A stretch of DNA of 39,703 bases from Campylobacter portucalensis (GCF_009690845.1 NZ_VWSJ01000039.1:1-39703), one strand, 5' to 3'; shown: positions 8,893 to 18,254, counted from the first letter of the stretch. A program made the numbers and translations. The notes: generated by a model from the letters alone, not told the origin.

Positions 8893-9660
8893 TTAACTAT
8901 TTTTGAAAATATCTAAAAATATTTTTAAAATCGTAACTACAACCATCGCTAAAAAAAGAGTTTTTATAAATTTAACATCCTTTTTAATAACTAAATTTGA
9001 ACCTATATAACTACCTAACATCTGAGCTATACCCATTAAAATTCCAATTTTCCACAATATTTCGCCTGCAAAAGTAAATACAATCAAAGCTGCAATATTT
9101 GAAGTAAAATTTAAAACTTTTGTATTTGCAACTGCATTTTTCATCGTATATCCTAAAATTCCCATCAAAGAAAAAGTCCAAAAACTCCCTGTTCCAGGTC
9201 CAAAAAAACCATCATAAAATCCCAAAACAAAACCAAATATGACAAAAAATGTGTTTTTATTCATTTTTGCTTCTTTTTGTATTTCGCCTAAATTTGGAGA
9301 AAATATCGTATAAAAAACTATACCTATAAGTAAAAATGGAATTATAAATTTTAAAAATTTATCATTTATAAAAAGCACTAGCCCAACACCCAAAACAGTC
9401 CCTAAAAATGTAAAAATAATGCCTAAATATATATCTTTAAAATTTATATAGCCTTTTTTTGTAAAAGTTATAGTAGATGCAAATGTGCCAAAACTTCCTT
9501 GTAATTTGTTTGTAGCTAAAGCCACATGAACAGGAATTCCTACAGCCATAAGTGCAGGAAGACAAATAAGACCACCTCCTCCAGCTATAGCATCTATAAA
9601 ACCGCCCAAAAAAGCAGCCACAATCAAAATTCCAATCTGCCAAATTTCAAATTCCATCAT
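8893..9660 (-). CDS. TauE/SafE (TSUP) family membrane permease
   Basis: 255 aa with about seven to eight hydrophobic segments. The family mark GFIDAIAGGGGLI is at residues 20-32, and the second half carries the matching GFYDGFFGPGTGSF repeat. TSUP proteins move sulfur-containing or organic anions (sulfite, sulfoacetate, thiosulfate) across the inner membrane; the substrate cannot be told here. It is the last gene of a tight minus-strand cluster, 8 bases after the TIGR02757 gene. Confidence 0.9.
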   Translation of the reverse strand: MMEFEIWQIGILIVAAFLGGFIDAIAGGGGLICLPALMAVGIPVHVALATNKLQGSFGTFASTITFTKKGYINFKDIYLGIIFTFLGTVLGVGLVLFINDKFLKFIIPFLLIGIVFYTIFSPNLGEIQKEAKMNKNTFFVIFGFVLGFYDGFFGPGTGSFWTFSLMGILGYTMKNAVANTKVLNFTSNIAALIVFTFAGEILWKIGILMGIAQMLGSYIGSNLVIKKDVKFIKTLFLAMVVVTILKIFLDIFKNS

Positions 9661-9668
9661 CTCTCCAT

Positions 9669-10436
9669 TTAAAAATTATTAATATTATTTAAAATTTCAT
9701 TTATTTCGCCACTTTGACCAAGTCTATATAAAGCAAAATCATATTTAATTGGATCTTTTTTATCAAATTCTCTAAGTTTATGAGTAAGTAAATTTACAGC
9801 CTCAAAATCATAACTTTTTCTACTTATAAGCCCTAAATTTAATGAAACTCTATGAGTATGTACATCAAGTGGAATAAGAAGATCTTTTTTATCAAATCCC
9901 TTAAAAAGCCCTAAATCAATATCACTATCTCTTATCATCCATCTTAAAAACATATTATATCTTTTATATGGTGAAATTGGTTTTTTATCAAAACTCTTTC
10001 CAAAGAAAAATTTATAACCCATACTTGTGTAGGAATTCAACATATAAATTTGATCTATAAAGGTCTTAATCGCATCTATCATCAAATATCTTTTTTTATA
10101 GCCTTTTTTAAAAACTTCTTCAATATCTAAATCATTTCTTAGACGTTTTATGGTTATGAAAATTTGTGTAATATCGTCTGAGTTTTGAAATCTATATTTG
10201 TGATTTTTATAAAATTTTTTAATCTCCTCTTCTCTCTCATCTAAAAGGCTAAAATTTAAAGACTCTAAAAATTTAACTATAAGTTTAGCATTTCCATATC
10301 CAAATAAAGCACAAATCAAAGCTATATTTGGCTCTTTAAATTTAGTAGCTATCCAAAGCGGATCTTGTGCGTTAAAGAGATTTTGATTTGAATTTTTTAA
10401 ATTTACTTGATTATCAAGAAAAGCTTTTAAATTCAT
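9669..10436 (-). CDS. TIGR02757-type conserved protein
   Basis: 255 aa, similar to a conserved family of unknown function typical of Bacteroidetes and Campylobacterota. Diagnostic stretches are NLFNAQDPLWIATKFKEPN at residues 20-38, FLRWMIRDSDIDLGLF near 164-179, and LLIPLDVHTHRVSLNLGL near 186-203, where the motifs are reminiscent of HhH-type DNA glycosylases. No membrane segment or signal peptide. It overlaps rsmD by 4 bases. Its role is unproven. Confidence 0.8.
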   Translation of the reverse strand: MNLKAFLDNQVNLKNSNQNLFNAQDPLWIATKFKEPNIALICALFGYGNAKLIVKFLESLNFSLLDEREEEIKKFYKNHKYRFQNSDDITQIFITIKRLRNDLDIEEVFKKGYKKRYLMIDAIKTFIDQIYMLNSYTSMGYKFFFGKSFDKKPISPYKRYNMFLRWMIRDSDIDLGLFKGFDKKDLLIPLDVHTHRVSLNLGLISRKSYDFEAVNLLTHKLREFDKKDPIKYDFALYRLGQSGEINEILNNINNF

Positions 10437-11008
10437 AACTCAATCTTATAATAACTTAAACTCGTTGAGCCAAATTTTTTTGTTTTAATCTTCTTAAATT
10501 TTGAAATTTTTTCATCAAATTTGATTTCGCTATTATGTTCGATTGCTATTAAAAATATATTTTTAGCACTTAAATTTTGTATAAAATTTGCAACTTTTTC
10601 ATAAACATCTAAAAATCCTTCCCTTATATTAAAAGGCGGATCTATATATAAAATAATCTCATCATCTATTTGCATTAAAATTTCATTCATCAACTCAAAA
10701 GCATCCCCATTATAAGCTTTTAAATTTTGCTTTAAATTTATAAAATTTTCATTTAAAACATTAAAAGCCGATCTATCTTTTTCAATTGCAATGCCAATTT
10801 TTGCGAAGTTACTAACAGCTTCTGCTGCCATAGAACCGCTTCCACCAAACATCTCAATAAATACCCTATCTTTTAAATCAAATCTAAAAGAGTTAAAAAA
10901 TGAACCTTTTACTATATTTTTTGTGCTTCTGGTTAAATTTAAACTTGGCAATTTTAAAATTTTACCTTTTAAAAATCCGCTATTTATCTTAGTATAAAAA
11001 CTACTCAT
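10433..11008 (-). CDS. rsmD: 16S rRNA (guanine966-N2)-methyltransferase RsmD family
   Basis: 191 aa class I SAM-dependent methyltransferase. FIEMFGGSGSMAAEAVS at residues 50-66 is the SAM-binding motif I, and YIDPPFNI near 121-128 is the (D)PPY/F catalytic motif of N2-guanine methylases. The family modifies G966 in the 30S subunit. It overlaps its upstream neighbour by 8 bases and its downstream neighbour by 4. Confidence 0.85.
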   Translation of the reverse strand: MSSFYTKINSGFLKGKILKLPSLNLTRSTKNIVKGSFFNSFRFDLKDRVFIEMFGGSGSMAAEAVSNFAKIGIAIEKDRSAFNVLNENFINLKQNLKAYNGDAFELMNEILMQIDDEIILYIDPPFNIREGFLDVYEKVANFIQNLSAKNIFLIAIEHNSEIKFDEKISKFKKIKTKKFGSTSLSYYKIEL

Positions 11009-11315
11009 AATGCTCTCTTATCGTTTTTAAAATCTTAAATTTAAACTCATCAAAAATATTTGAAATTTTATCTTCTAATGCTGTTTTTTTAATATCTTCA
11101 AAAGAATTTAAATCTGCAAAATCAAATTTTTCTAAAGCAATTATAAGCTCGTCTTTTGTAAAAGGTAAATTTAAATAAGGCGAATTCTCCCCTATAAAAA
11201 AAACGCCTTTTCTAGTCATATCATCACTTATAATAATATCTTTTTTATCGTCAAAATCTTCTAAAAAAAGTTCTAAAGTCTTTTGTAACAAAATACAATC
11301 ACACTCAATTTTCAT
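11001..11315 (-). CDS. Conserved small acidic protein, unknown function
   Basis: 104 aa, not recognised. The protein is soluble and acidic, with an N-terminal CDCILLQKTLELFLEDF stretch, a central DDMTRKGVFFIGE segment and a helical Lys/Glu-rich end. It lies between the MidA-like methyltransferase (4-base overlap) and rsmD (8-base overlap), so it is translated from the same message. Its fixed place between two methyltransferase genes suggests, but does not show, a translation or assembly link. Confidence 0.75.
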   Translation of the reverse strand: MKIECDCILLQKTLELFLEDFDDKKDIIISDDMTRKGVFFIGENSPYLNLPFTKDELIIALEKFDFADLNSFEDIKKTALEDKISNIFDEFKFKILKTIREHYE

Positions 11316-12286
11316 AAATATCCTTTTGTAAAACTAATCATATAAAATTTCTCGCCTAATTCAAAAACCAGCCTCTTAAACTGCATTAAAGCATTTTTAT
11401 AGCCATTTTTATCACTAAATTTTAAAAACATTTCCAAAATTTCACTCCCGCCAAATTCTAAAATTGCTCTATTTTGCTTCATAAATTTATCCATTTTTAC
11501 ACCTTCAAAGCTTAAAAATTCATCTCTTAAAATACCAAAATTTACGCTATAAGTAATATCACTAACACCGTAAAAATCAGCCATTTTATCGATTTCAAAA
11601 AAACTATAAACGTTGTGATTTTTAAAAATTCTAATAGTAAAATCATTACAACTATTTTCAAATCCATAATCAAAAGTTAAGAAATAAAATTTCTTAGAAC
11701 TTTTATAAATTTTAGAAATAAATTCATTTAAACCTAAAGGAATTTCGCCTTTTTTTACGCCGTATTTTTTAGATAATTTTAAAACTTCTGGCAAAATTTT
11801 ATCAAATTTAGGTTGAAAATTTTCCATAAAAAGCATTTTATCGCCATTTATAATTTCAGGCTTAAGACAATCAAAAATTTCATTAGAAATAAAAAATATA
11901 CTTTCTTCACTAATTTCATCTAAACTTTTATAGTGTTTTATATTAATTTCATTTCCAAAACGCTCATAAAATTTATTTTTTTGAATTTTTCTAAGCACCT
12001 CAAATGGCTCAACCACGCAAAATTCAAAATCATTTAATCTATCTTTATCAAATGTAAAAATTCCTTGGATTATATCACAAATCAAATATCCATCATTAGA
12101 ACCTATTTCGATAATTTTCGTACCTTTTTCTAAATTTAAACTCAAAATTTTTTTAGCTATACAAATTCCAAAAAATGACCCAACACTAACAGATGTAAAA
12201 AAATCCCCACTTTTGCCTATTCTTACTCCATTTTTATAGTAATTTTCAAAAAGCCAAGATTCAAAAAATTCACTAAAACGCTTCAT
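11312..12286 (-). CDS. MidA/NDUFAF7-like SAM-dependent methyltransferase (DUF185)
   Basis: 324 aa from the ATG at 12286 (MKRFSEFFESWLF). An ATG 69 bases further upstream is possible but would overlap the channel gene by 50 bases and lengthens the N-terminus beyond the family pattern. Family marks are GDFFTSVSVGSFFGICIA near residue 28 and the SAM-binding IIEIGSNDGYLI near 62. Members include eukaryotic NDUFAF7, which methylates a complex I arginine; the bacterial target is unknown. The C-terminal half is less conserved. Confidence 0.75.
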   Translation of the reverse strand: MKRFSEFFESWLFENYYKNGVRIGKSGDFFTSVSVGSFFGICIAKKILSLNLEKGTKIIEIGSNDGYLICDIIQGIFTFDKDRLNDFEFCVVEPFEVLRKIQKNKFYERFGNEINIKHYKSLDEISEESIFFISNEIFDCLKPEIINGDKMLFMENFQPKFDKILPEVLKLSKKYGVKKGEIPLGLNEFISKIYKSSKKFYFLTFDYGFENSCNDFTIRIFKNHNVYSFFEIDKMADFYGVSDITYSVNFGILRDEFLSFEGVKMDKFMKQNRAILEFGGSEILEMFLKFSDKNGYKNALMQFKRLVFELGEKFYMISFTKGYL

Positions 12287-12305
12287 ATTTAAAACCAAAT
12301 CAATT

Positions 12306-12926
12306 TTAACTACGCTCTTCAAATTTAGGCAATCGCCAATTTTTCTTATAAGCAATCATTCTAAAAATAACCCCAAAAATAAACAAAACCATTATCCAAA
12401 ACATAGATGTAAAGCCCATATTATGCATTAAAAAATATATAAAACCCACAACTATACTAACTGTGCCATAAAATCCTGTTTTCATAAACCAAGGAATTTC
12501 ATTATATAAAATATCTCTTAGAATTCCGCCTCCAACACCATTGGCTAAAGCAATTATCAAAACTCCAAAAATATTAAACCCATAATCCAAAGCAACCATA
12601 GCCCCAACAATAGAAAAACTCACAACATCAATAGCATCTGTAATCACAAACGCTATACTTTTATCAAGGCTCTCTCTTTTTGTTTGAATTTTAAAAATCC
12701 AAGATATAATTATTACAAACAAAACTATACTAACTGGCATATAATGTGTAAATGAATACAAATCTCTTCCAACCAAAATATCACGAACCATTCCTCCGCC
12801 AAGAGCAGTTAAAAAAGAAGCCAAAAAAATGCCTAATAAATCACACTCTTTTTTGACTCCATATAAGTACCCACTAAGTGCTGCTGATGCTATACCGATA
12901 TATTCTGTTAATAATAGTGCTGTCAT
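12306..12926 (-). CDS. YicG/TRIC-type (UPF0126) cation-channel family membrane protein
   Basis: 206 aa with about seven hydrophobic helices. Two UPF0126 half-repeats each carry the glycine-arginine signature: GGGMVRDILV near residues 43-52 and GGGILRDILYN near 131-141. Prokaryotic TRIC channels are trimeric and potassium-permeable; a transport role is inferred from the family. It is the first gene of the six-gene minus-strand cluster ending with the TauE permease, with a TAAAAT -10 at 12955-12960. Confidence 0.9.
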   Translation of the reverse strand: MTALLLTEYIGIASAALSGYLYGVKKECDLLGIFLASFLTALGGGMVRDILVGRDLYSFTHYMPVSIVLFVIIISWIFKIQTKRESLDKSIAFVITDAIDVVSFSIVGAMVALDYGFNIFGVLIIALANGVGGGILRDILYNEIPWFMKTGFYGTVSIVVGFIYFLMHNMGFTSMFWIMVLFIFGVIFRMIAYKKNWRLPKFEERS

Positions 12927-12954
12927 TTATAAAACTTTATTAAAAATTTTCTGT

Positions 12955-12960
12955 ATTTTA
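12955..12960 (-). promoter_or_regulatory. -10 element of the YicG-midA-rsmD cluster
   Basis: TAAAAT on the minus strand, 28 bases before the start at 12926. It would drive the whole overlapping cluster to 8893. Confidence 0.4.
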
Positions 12961-13160
12961 CTATTAAAGTGTGTAAATTAAGTTTAAATTTTATAAAAAA
13001 AAATAAAATTTCTTATAGAAATTATAAAAATACAGCATAAGTAGATTTATAATTTCAAAATTTTTATAGTAAATTAATAAAAAATAGTTAAAAAACGGAT
13101 AAATTTATAGTTTTATGCATAAATTAATAAAAATTTTTATAATAAAATCAAAATTTTCTT

Positions 13161-13168
13161 GCTATAAT
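13161..13168 (+). promoter_or_regulatory. -10 element of the SYLF-domain gene
   Basis: GCTATAAT is a full match to gnTAnAAT and is preceded by periodic T-rich sequence, as in Campylobacter sigma-70 promoters. The ATG is 30 bases further on and has an AAGGAT ribosome site. Confidence 0.7.
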
Positions 13169-13198
13169 AACGTGATTTTTATTTTTTAAGGATAGAGG

Positions 13199-13903
13199 AT
13201 GAAAAAATTACTTTTCTTTTTGGCTTTTTGTGTATGTTTAAATGCAGATGTATTTCAAAATCAACAACTATATGCTGCTACAAATGTTGTAAATGCTTTT
13301 GGTTGTGGTTCAGATAAGAGTGTTAACAAATACATTAAAAATGCAAAAGCAATTGCCATATTAACAGATGTTAGAAGAGGTGCAGCAGTAGTTTCTACTC
13401 AAGAAGGGTCTGGCGTTTTTTCAATGAAAGATGAAAATGGCAATTGGAGTTCCCCTATAATGCTTACCTATAAGGGCTTTGGTATTGGATTGCAAGCTGG
13501 ATATGAGTCAAATGACGTGGTTTTACTATTTCAAAGCAGTAAATCATTTAGGGATATTTTCAAAGGTAAAGAGACTTTGGAAATAGGAGCTAGTGCAAGT
13601 TTTATAAATGGCAAAATGGCTGGAGTATCAACCGATATTCCTGAAATTTCATCATGGATTATAAAACGAGGAGATGTAACTGGAATATATTTTGGAGCCA
13701 CATTAGATATAGGAAAAATCACTATAGACAATCAAGCTACAAATGATCTTTATGATAGAATTTATACCTATGAAGATATACTAAATAACTCACCAAAAGA
13801 TACAAAATATATAAAATTATTTAAAGAAACATTAACTAATGTATTGAATTATGGTAGCAGTAAAAATTGTAACCATAAAAATGCTGCAAAAAAAGAGATG
13901 TAA
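13199..13903 (+). CDS. Exported SYLF (Ysc84/DUF500) domain protein
   Basis: 234 aa. A signal peptide covers residues 1 to about 17 (LLFFLAFCVCLNA, cleaved before DVF). The SYLF domain fills most of the rest: AIAILTDVRRGAAVVSTQEG near 50-69, GNWSSPIMLTYKGFGIGLQAG near 80-100 and a Gly/Ser-rich sheet region to 150. SYLF domains bind lipid, phosphoinositides in eukaryotes; bacterial periplasmic members have no fixed role. One Cys lies near the start of the mature protein (FGCGSDK) and one near the end. It is a single-gene unit with its own promoter and a terminator overlapping its stop. Confidence 0.88.
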   Translation: MKKLLFFLAFCVCLNADVFQNQQLYAATNVVNAFGCGSDKSVNKYIKNAKAIAILTDVRRGAAVVSTQEGSGVFSMKDENGNWSSPIMLTYKGFGIGLQAGYESNDVVLLFQSSKSFRDIFKGKETLEIGASASFINGKMAGVSTDIPEISSWIIKRGDVTGIYFGATLDIGKITIDNQATNDLYDRIYTYEDILNNSPKDTKYIKLFKETLTNVLNYGSSKNCNHKNAAKKEM

Positions 13904-13915
13904 AAACATCTCTTT
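13892..13915. terminator. Bidirectional hairpin terminator between two convergent genes
   Basis: The arms AAAGAGATG (13892-13900) and CATCTCTTT (13907-13915) pair perfectly. The loop holds the stop codon of the SYLF gene. The right arm reaches the end of the minus-strand gene at 13914, so both messages probably end here. Confidence 0.6.
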
Positions 13916-14339
13916 ATCCACCCCATCCATGCATTTTTTTAGAACAAATAAGTGTATGATTATCCTTTATTAATACTTCGTTTATAGCGACATAGTTTAA
14001 ATTTAATAATATATCTTCATACTTATAATAATCATATCTTTCATCATATTTTGAAACGATTATTAAATTACCAGCTTTTTTTAGATTTCTATATATTTTT
14101 TCTAAAATTTCACAATGATTTTCTACTCTAAATAAATCATCAACACCCAAAATTACAATATCAAATAAAAAAGATGGATTTAAAAACTTAAAATCAATAT
14201 TTTCTTCCAAAAAATCACAATTTTCAATACATTCAAGAAGTGCATCTCTAAACTGAAAATTTTCATCTTTAATTAATAGTAAAGATGAATCTGGATATAT
14301 TAAAATTGTTTTTATAATTGATTGTAAATCGTTTTGCAT
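13914..14339 (-). CDS. Small protein resembling the C-terminal half of a methyltransferase fold
   Basis: 141 aa. FDIVILGVDDLFR (near residue 57) followed by NLKKAGNLIIVSKYDE (near 85) and a closing strand pattern recall the late motifs of class I methyltransferases. No clear SAM-binding glycine motif is present, so it is either degenerate or a non-catalytic relative. It starts immediately downstream of glyS (one base apart) and ends the long minus-strand chain. I do not assign a function. Confidence 0.65.
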   Translation of the reverse strand: MQNDLQSIIKTILIYPDSSLLLIKDENFQFRDALLECIENCDFLEENIDFKFLNPSFLFDIVILGVDDLFRVENHCEILEKIYRNLKKAGNLIIVSKYDERYDYYKYEDILLNLNYVAINEVLIKDNHTLICSKKMHGWGG

Positions 14340-14340
14340 A

Positions 14341-16356
14341 TCAAAAACTTATCTCCTTTATATCTGCAACTCTTAAAAATGCTTTATAAATTTGACCTAT
14401 TATGGCTATTCTATTTGTTCGAATTTTTTTATCTTCAACATTAATCATTACTTCATCAAAAAATTTATCAATATCATTTTTAAGATCAAATAAAGAATTA
14501 AGATAAATTTTACAGTCTTTTTCATTTAGATCAATATCGCAAAAAGTTTTATGAAGAGAAATTTCAGCACAATTTTCAAATAATTTCTCATCTACAAAAT
14601 CTATATTTTCATCTTTTATTATGTTAGATAATCTCTTAAAAGTGCTAAATTTATCTTTAAAATTCTCTTCTTTACTAATAGCATTTAACGCTAAAATAGA
14701 ACTATTTAAATCTTTTAAATCCCCATCAGAACTTTTTATACAAGCTGCAATTATAGAGCTATTGGCATCATAAATAACATTTAATCTATCAAAAATAAAA
14801 TTTTCTAACCTATTAATATCAAATTTAGAGTAGTTTTTAGAAATACTAGCTAAAATTTCTTTAATATTAAAATTAATATTATTATCCAAAACAACCCTTA
14901 TAAGTCCATTTGCTGCACGCCTTAAAGCATATGGATCTTTATTACCATTTGGTTCTTTTGATATAGAAAATAAACTCATTAAAGTATCTAATTTAAATGA
15001 AATATTAATAATAGAGCTAAAAAGAGATGTTGGAAGGTTGTCATTATTTGGTAAATACTGCTCCTGTATAGATTTTACAACAAAATTATTATATCCTCTT
15101 TCTTTAGCATAATATCCACCCATAATCCCTTGCAACTCTCCGAATTCACAAACCATTTGAGTTGTTAAATCTGCCTTACTTAGCATAACCGCTTGTTCTA
15201 TAAATTTTACAAAATCTTTTCCGCACTCATTTTCAAGCTCTTTTTGATAAATTTTAGCCAAGTATAAAGCTATATCAAGCTCTCTTTTTTCTTTATCATA
15301 AATGCTTCCAAGTTCTTTCATATAAACTACATTTTTAAGAGAGTTTTCATTAAAGTCATTCTTTAAATCACTTTGCCAGAAAAACATAGCATCGCTAAGT
15401 CTAGCTTTTAAAACCCTTTCATTACCATTAATAATTAAATCGTTATCTTGAGTAATTGCATTACTTACGACTACAAAATGATTACTTAAATTTTTATCTT
15501 TAAAACAAGGAAAATATCTTTGATTTTCTTTCATTGTAGTTATGATAACCTCTTTAGGAAGAGATAAAAATTCCTCATCAAATTTACCTAAAAGCGGCTT
15601 TGGAAATTCAGTAATAGCTATAATTTCATTCAACAAATCATCATCTTTTTCTATAATTAAATTTGAGCTTTTTTCTATATTTTTAAATTCATTTTCTATT
15701 ATGTCTCGTCTTTTTTTACATTCCAAAATAACGCCATTTTCATGCAGTTTTTGAAAGTATTCATCAGTAGAATTAAAATGAATTTTTTTATAACCATAAT
15801 TTCTATGAGGATAAAAGGCCATTTGACTTTGTAAACCAAAACTATTTATATTTATATCTTTATCATCCAAAACGCAAATCAAAGATCTAATCGGTCTAAT
15901 AAATTCAAATAAACCTTCACCCCATCTCATTGATTTACCAAAATTTAATGCAGATAAAAACTCATCTATTGCTTCATTTAATACATCTTTAGAATTTTTA
16001 CCTTTTTGTATTTTTTGATAATATAAAACTTCCTTGCCTGAAATTTCTTTAAATTTTAACTCATTCTCGCTAATTCCACACTTTTGAGCAAAACTTAACG
16101 CTGCTTTTGTAAAAACTCCATCTTTAATTGCAATCTGCTTTGGAGCTCCAATTAATTCTATGATTTTATCGGCTTGATAAGATGGAAAATTTTCACTAAA
16201 AAAAACGAGTCTTCTTGGTGTAAATTCAAATTTAAAATCAGAATTTAAACTAAATTTATTTAATACTTCATACCACTTTGGTAAAATATTTTTATATTCT
16301 TTTAAAAATGGAATCGCAGGAAGCTCTTCTAATCCTATCTCAATTAATATCTTCAT
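14341..16356 (-). CDS. glyS: Glycyl-tRNA synthetase beta subunit
   Basis: 671 aa, the normal length of the beta chain of bacterial alpha2-beta2 glycyl-tRNA synthetase. It starts with the family N-terminus LIEIGLEELPA and contains RWGEGLFEFIRPIRSLI near 146-162, EFPKPLLGKFDEEFLSLP near 251-268, and MGGYYAKERGY near 400. The tail domain that binds tRNA follows. The alpha subunit gene (glyQ) is not in the window. The start overlaps the end of the 42-aa peptide gene. Confidence 0.97.
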   Translation of the reverse strand: MKILIEIGLEELPAIPFLKEYKNILPKWYEVLNKFSLNSDFKFEFTPRRLVFFSENFPSYQADKIIELIGAPKQIAIKDGVFTKAALSFAQKCGISENELKFKEISGKEVLYYQKIQKGKNSKDVLNEAIDEFLSALNFGKSMRWGEGLFEFIRPIRSLICVLDDKDININSFGLQSQMAFYPHRNYGYKKIHFNSTDEYFQKLHENGVILECKKRRDIIENEFKNIEKSSNLIIEKDDDLLNEIIAITEFPKPLLGKFDEEFLSLPKEVIITTMKENQRYFPCFKDKNLSNHFVVVSNAITQDNDLIINGNERVLKARLSDAMFFWQSDLKNDFNENSLKNVVYMKELGSIYDKEKRELDIALYLAKIYQKELENECGKDFVKFIEQAVMLSKADLTTQMVCEFGELQGIMGGYYAKERGYNNFVVKSIQEQYLPNNDNLPTSLFSSIINISFKLDTLMSLFSISKEPNGNKDPYALRRAANGLIRVVLDNNINFNIKEILASISKNYSKFDINRLENFIFDRLNVIYDANSSIIAACIKSSDGDLKDLNSSILALNAISKEENFKDKFSTFKRLSNIIKDENIDFVDEKLFENCAEISLHKTFCDIDLNEKDCKIYLNSLFDLKNDIDKFFDEVMINVEDKKIRTNRIAIIGQIYKAFLRVADIKEISF

Positions 16357-16468
16357 TTTTCATCCTATTTTGTTTTGATTTTTTATTTTTTTCTATCATT
16401 TGTTTATTAAAACCTATAACTAAAAATGCCATAAAAAGCACAAACATAAACGTCATTATAAATTTCAT
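16340..16468 (-). CDS. 42-aa single-pass membrane peptide
   Basis: This small gene reads MKFIMTFMFVLFMAFLVIG, then a basic tail rich in Lys and Asn. The ATG overlaps the TGA of the nuclease gene (ATGA at 16465-16468), and its TGA at 16340-16342 lies inside the glyS start region. It is therefore embedded in the message by two coupled junctions, which is hard to explain by chance. One hydrophobic helix spans residues 2-20, with a positively charged C-terminus that should stay in the cytoplasm. Function unknown. Confidence 0.6.
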   Translation of the reverse strand: MKFIMTFMFVLFMAFLVIGFNKQMIEKNKKSKQNRMKNEDIN

Positions 16469-17790
16469 TTTACTATCAACTCTCTTTGTCCTTTAAATTT
16501 TGTAAAAAATGCTCTCTCAAAAACTTCATGCTCTGAATTTTTTAATTTTCTTGAGTAGCTATAAACTTTTATAACGCCAAATTCTCCAACAAGCTCCCCA
16601 TTTATAACTTTGCCTTGAATTTCTCTTACAACATCGCCATGTCTAGCAATATTTATATTTTTGACATCCAGAAGATAATTATCTAAATTTTGAGCTGTTT
16701 TTTGGGTTTTTAAAATTTGATAATTATCAATTTCGTAATTATCCTTATAAATTTGTGCTGAGTATATCAAAACATCAACCAAATCTCCTAATTCTAAATC
16801 ATTAATCTTACCATAAAAATAAAGCCCTCTGCCATTTTGATCCGATAAGACAAATCCATTTTTATCTTTATAGGTTAAAGCTAAATTTTTAAAGCCAAAG
16901 TTTTTACTAAATTTAGTTTTGCCATAAATTTCATCAATATTATTTAGCCAAATAGTGGTGGTTTTAAATTTCTGAGAATTGGTAGTTATCTTAAATACTA
17001 AAGGATAATGGTCTGAAATTTTAAATTTTGAATTAAAAAATTTACTATCATTAAAAATCTCAAAACTATTTTTTAAATAACTTATATCGTTACCATTAAA
17101 AAAATCACTACTTAAAATAATATGATCAATCGCACTGCCACTTATATGAGAAATTCTCTGCCTTGCATTTTTTTCTTGCCAAAGATTTTTATAATTTGAG
17201 AGATTATTTAATAAAAATTCATATCCATATCTACTGTTAAAATCCCCTAGTAAAATAGAATGCTTATCGTTTTTGATAAAATTCATAAACTCATTTGCAA
17301 CTATTTTTCTATCTCGTTTTGAATTTTTCATAGCTGGAAAATGTGCTGTAGTGATTGTGAATTCTTGTCCATTAAAACTAAATCTAGCTTTTATGAAATC
17401 CCTAGTTTTAATACCTTTTATTCTGTAAATTTCCTTTGATTTGATGGGAATTTTTGATATTATTCCAAGACCAAAAGGAGATTTTTTATCTTTAGAAAAA
17501 ACGTAATTTTTATAGCCTATATTTTTTGCTATACTTCTTAAAACTCCCTCATTTTCTATCTCTTGTAAGGCTATGATATCAGCATCAATTATTTTTAACA
17601 ATTTAGAGACTAAATTTAGCTTTGTATCATATTTTGACTTATTCCAAGAAGATTTTCCTATCACAAAATTTTTATATTCACTGCCATTATTAACATCATC
17701 AAATAAATTTTCAACATTAAAAGTAGCTATTTTTAATTCCGCACAAAATACAGACAAACAAAAAACTATTAAACAGATAAAAATTCGCAC
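16465..17790 (-). CDS. Exported endonuclease/exonuclease/phosphatase-family protein
   Basis: 441 aa. A signal peptide is at residues 1-16 (FICLIVFCLSVFC). The EEP fold then shows its metal and catalytic residues: TFNVENLFDD (Asn25), ALQEIENEG (Glu), TTAHFPAMKN (His), LLGDFNSRYG (Asp-x-Asn) and ISDHYPLVF (Asp-His). The C-terminal part (about 280-441) is an extra beta-rich region with an OB-like look. Secreted members act on DNA or RNA outside the cytoplasm; a nutritional or DNA-processing role is inference. It overlaps trmL by 22 bases. Confidence 0.85.
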   Translation of the reverse strand: MRIFICLIVFCLSVFCAELKIATFNVENLFDDVNNGSEYKNFVIGKSSWNKSKYDTKLNLVSKLLKIIDADIIALQEIENEGVLRSIAKNIGYKNYVFSKDKKSPFGLGIISKIPIKSKEIYRIKGIKTRDFIKARFSFNGQEFTITTAHFPAMKNSKRDRKIVANEFMNFIKNDKHSILLGDFNSRYGYEFLLNNLSNYKNLWQEKNARQRISHISGSAIDHIILSSDFFNGNDISYLKNSFEIFNDSKFFNSKFKISDHYPLVFKITTNSQKFKTTTIWLNNIDEIYGKTKFSKNFGFKNLALTYKDKNGFVLSDQNGRGLYFYGKINDLELGDLVDVLIYSAQIYKDNYEIDNYQILKTQKTAQNLDNYLLDVKNINIARHGDVVREIQGKVINGELVGEFGVIKVYSYSRKLKNSEHEVFERAFFTKFKGQRELIVK

Positions 17791-18254
17791 TCTAAATCTC
17801 CATAATTTTGCCTAATAGCCTCATAAGCTATAATCCCAACACTCATAGCTAAATTTAAACTTCGCCCACCTTTTACCATCGGTATATTTAAAGCATTTTT
17901 AAAGTTTCTCTCCATCAACCACATCGGAAGCCCTGTGCTCTCTCCGCCAAACAATAAAAAATCATCTTTTTTAAATTTTTGCTCAAAATACGCTTTCTTG
18001 CTCTTTGTGGTAGCGAAAAAAAATCTATCAAACCTACTTTCGTTTTCTACTAAAAATTCATCCAAACTTTCCCAAATTTTAGGATTTAGCTTTTTCCAAT
18101 AATCAAGCCCAGCTCTTCTTACTGCTTTTTCATCAAGGTCAAAAACAGTTGGTTTTACTATATGAAGATTAAGACCTGCATTTATACAAAGCCTTCCAAT
18201 GGCACCAGTATTTTGAGGAATTTGGGGATGGACTAAAACGATATTTAGCATCAA
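17769..18254 (-). CDS. trmL: tRNA (cytidine/uridine-34-2'-O)-methyltransferase
   Basis: 161 aa SPOUT-class enzyme, typical length. Knot motifs are IPQNTGAIGRLC at residues 12-23, LLFGGESTGLP near 101-111 and NIPMVKGGRSLNLAMSVGI near 124-142. It methylates the wobble ribose of some tRNA(Leu) species. It overlaps purU by 4 bases. Confidence 0.92.
   Translation of the reverse strand: MMLNIVLVHPQIPQNTGAIGRLCINAGLNLHIVKPTVFDLDEKAVRRAGLDYWKKLNPKIWESLDEFLVENESRFDRFFFATTKSKKAYFEQKFKKDDFLLFGGESTGLPMWLMERNFKNALNIPMVKGGRSLNLAMSVGIIAYEAIRQNYGDLECEFLSV

Noticed and set aside
16278-16496. Plus-strand 72-aa hydrophobic ORF across the glyS start
   Set aside because: It is antisense to glyS and the 42-aa peptide; hydrophobicity comes from T-rich complement, and it has no RBS.
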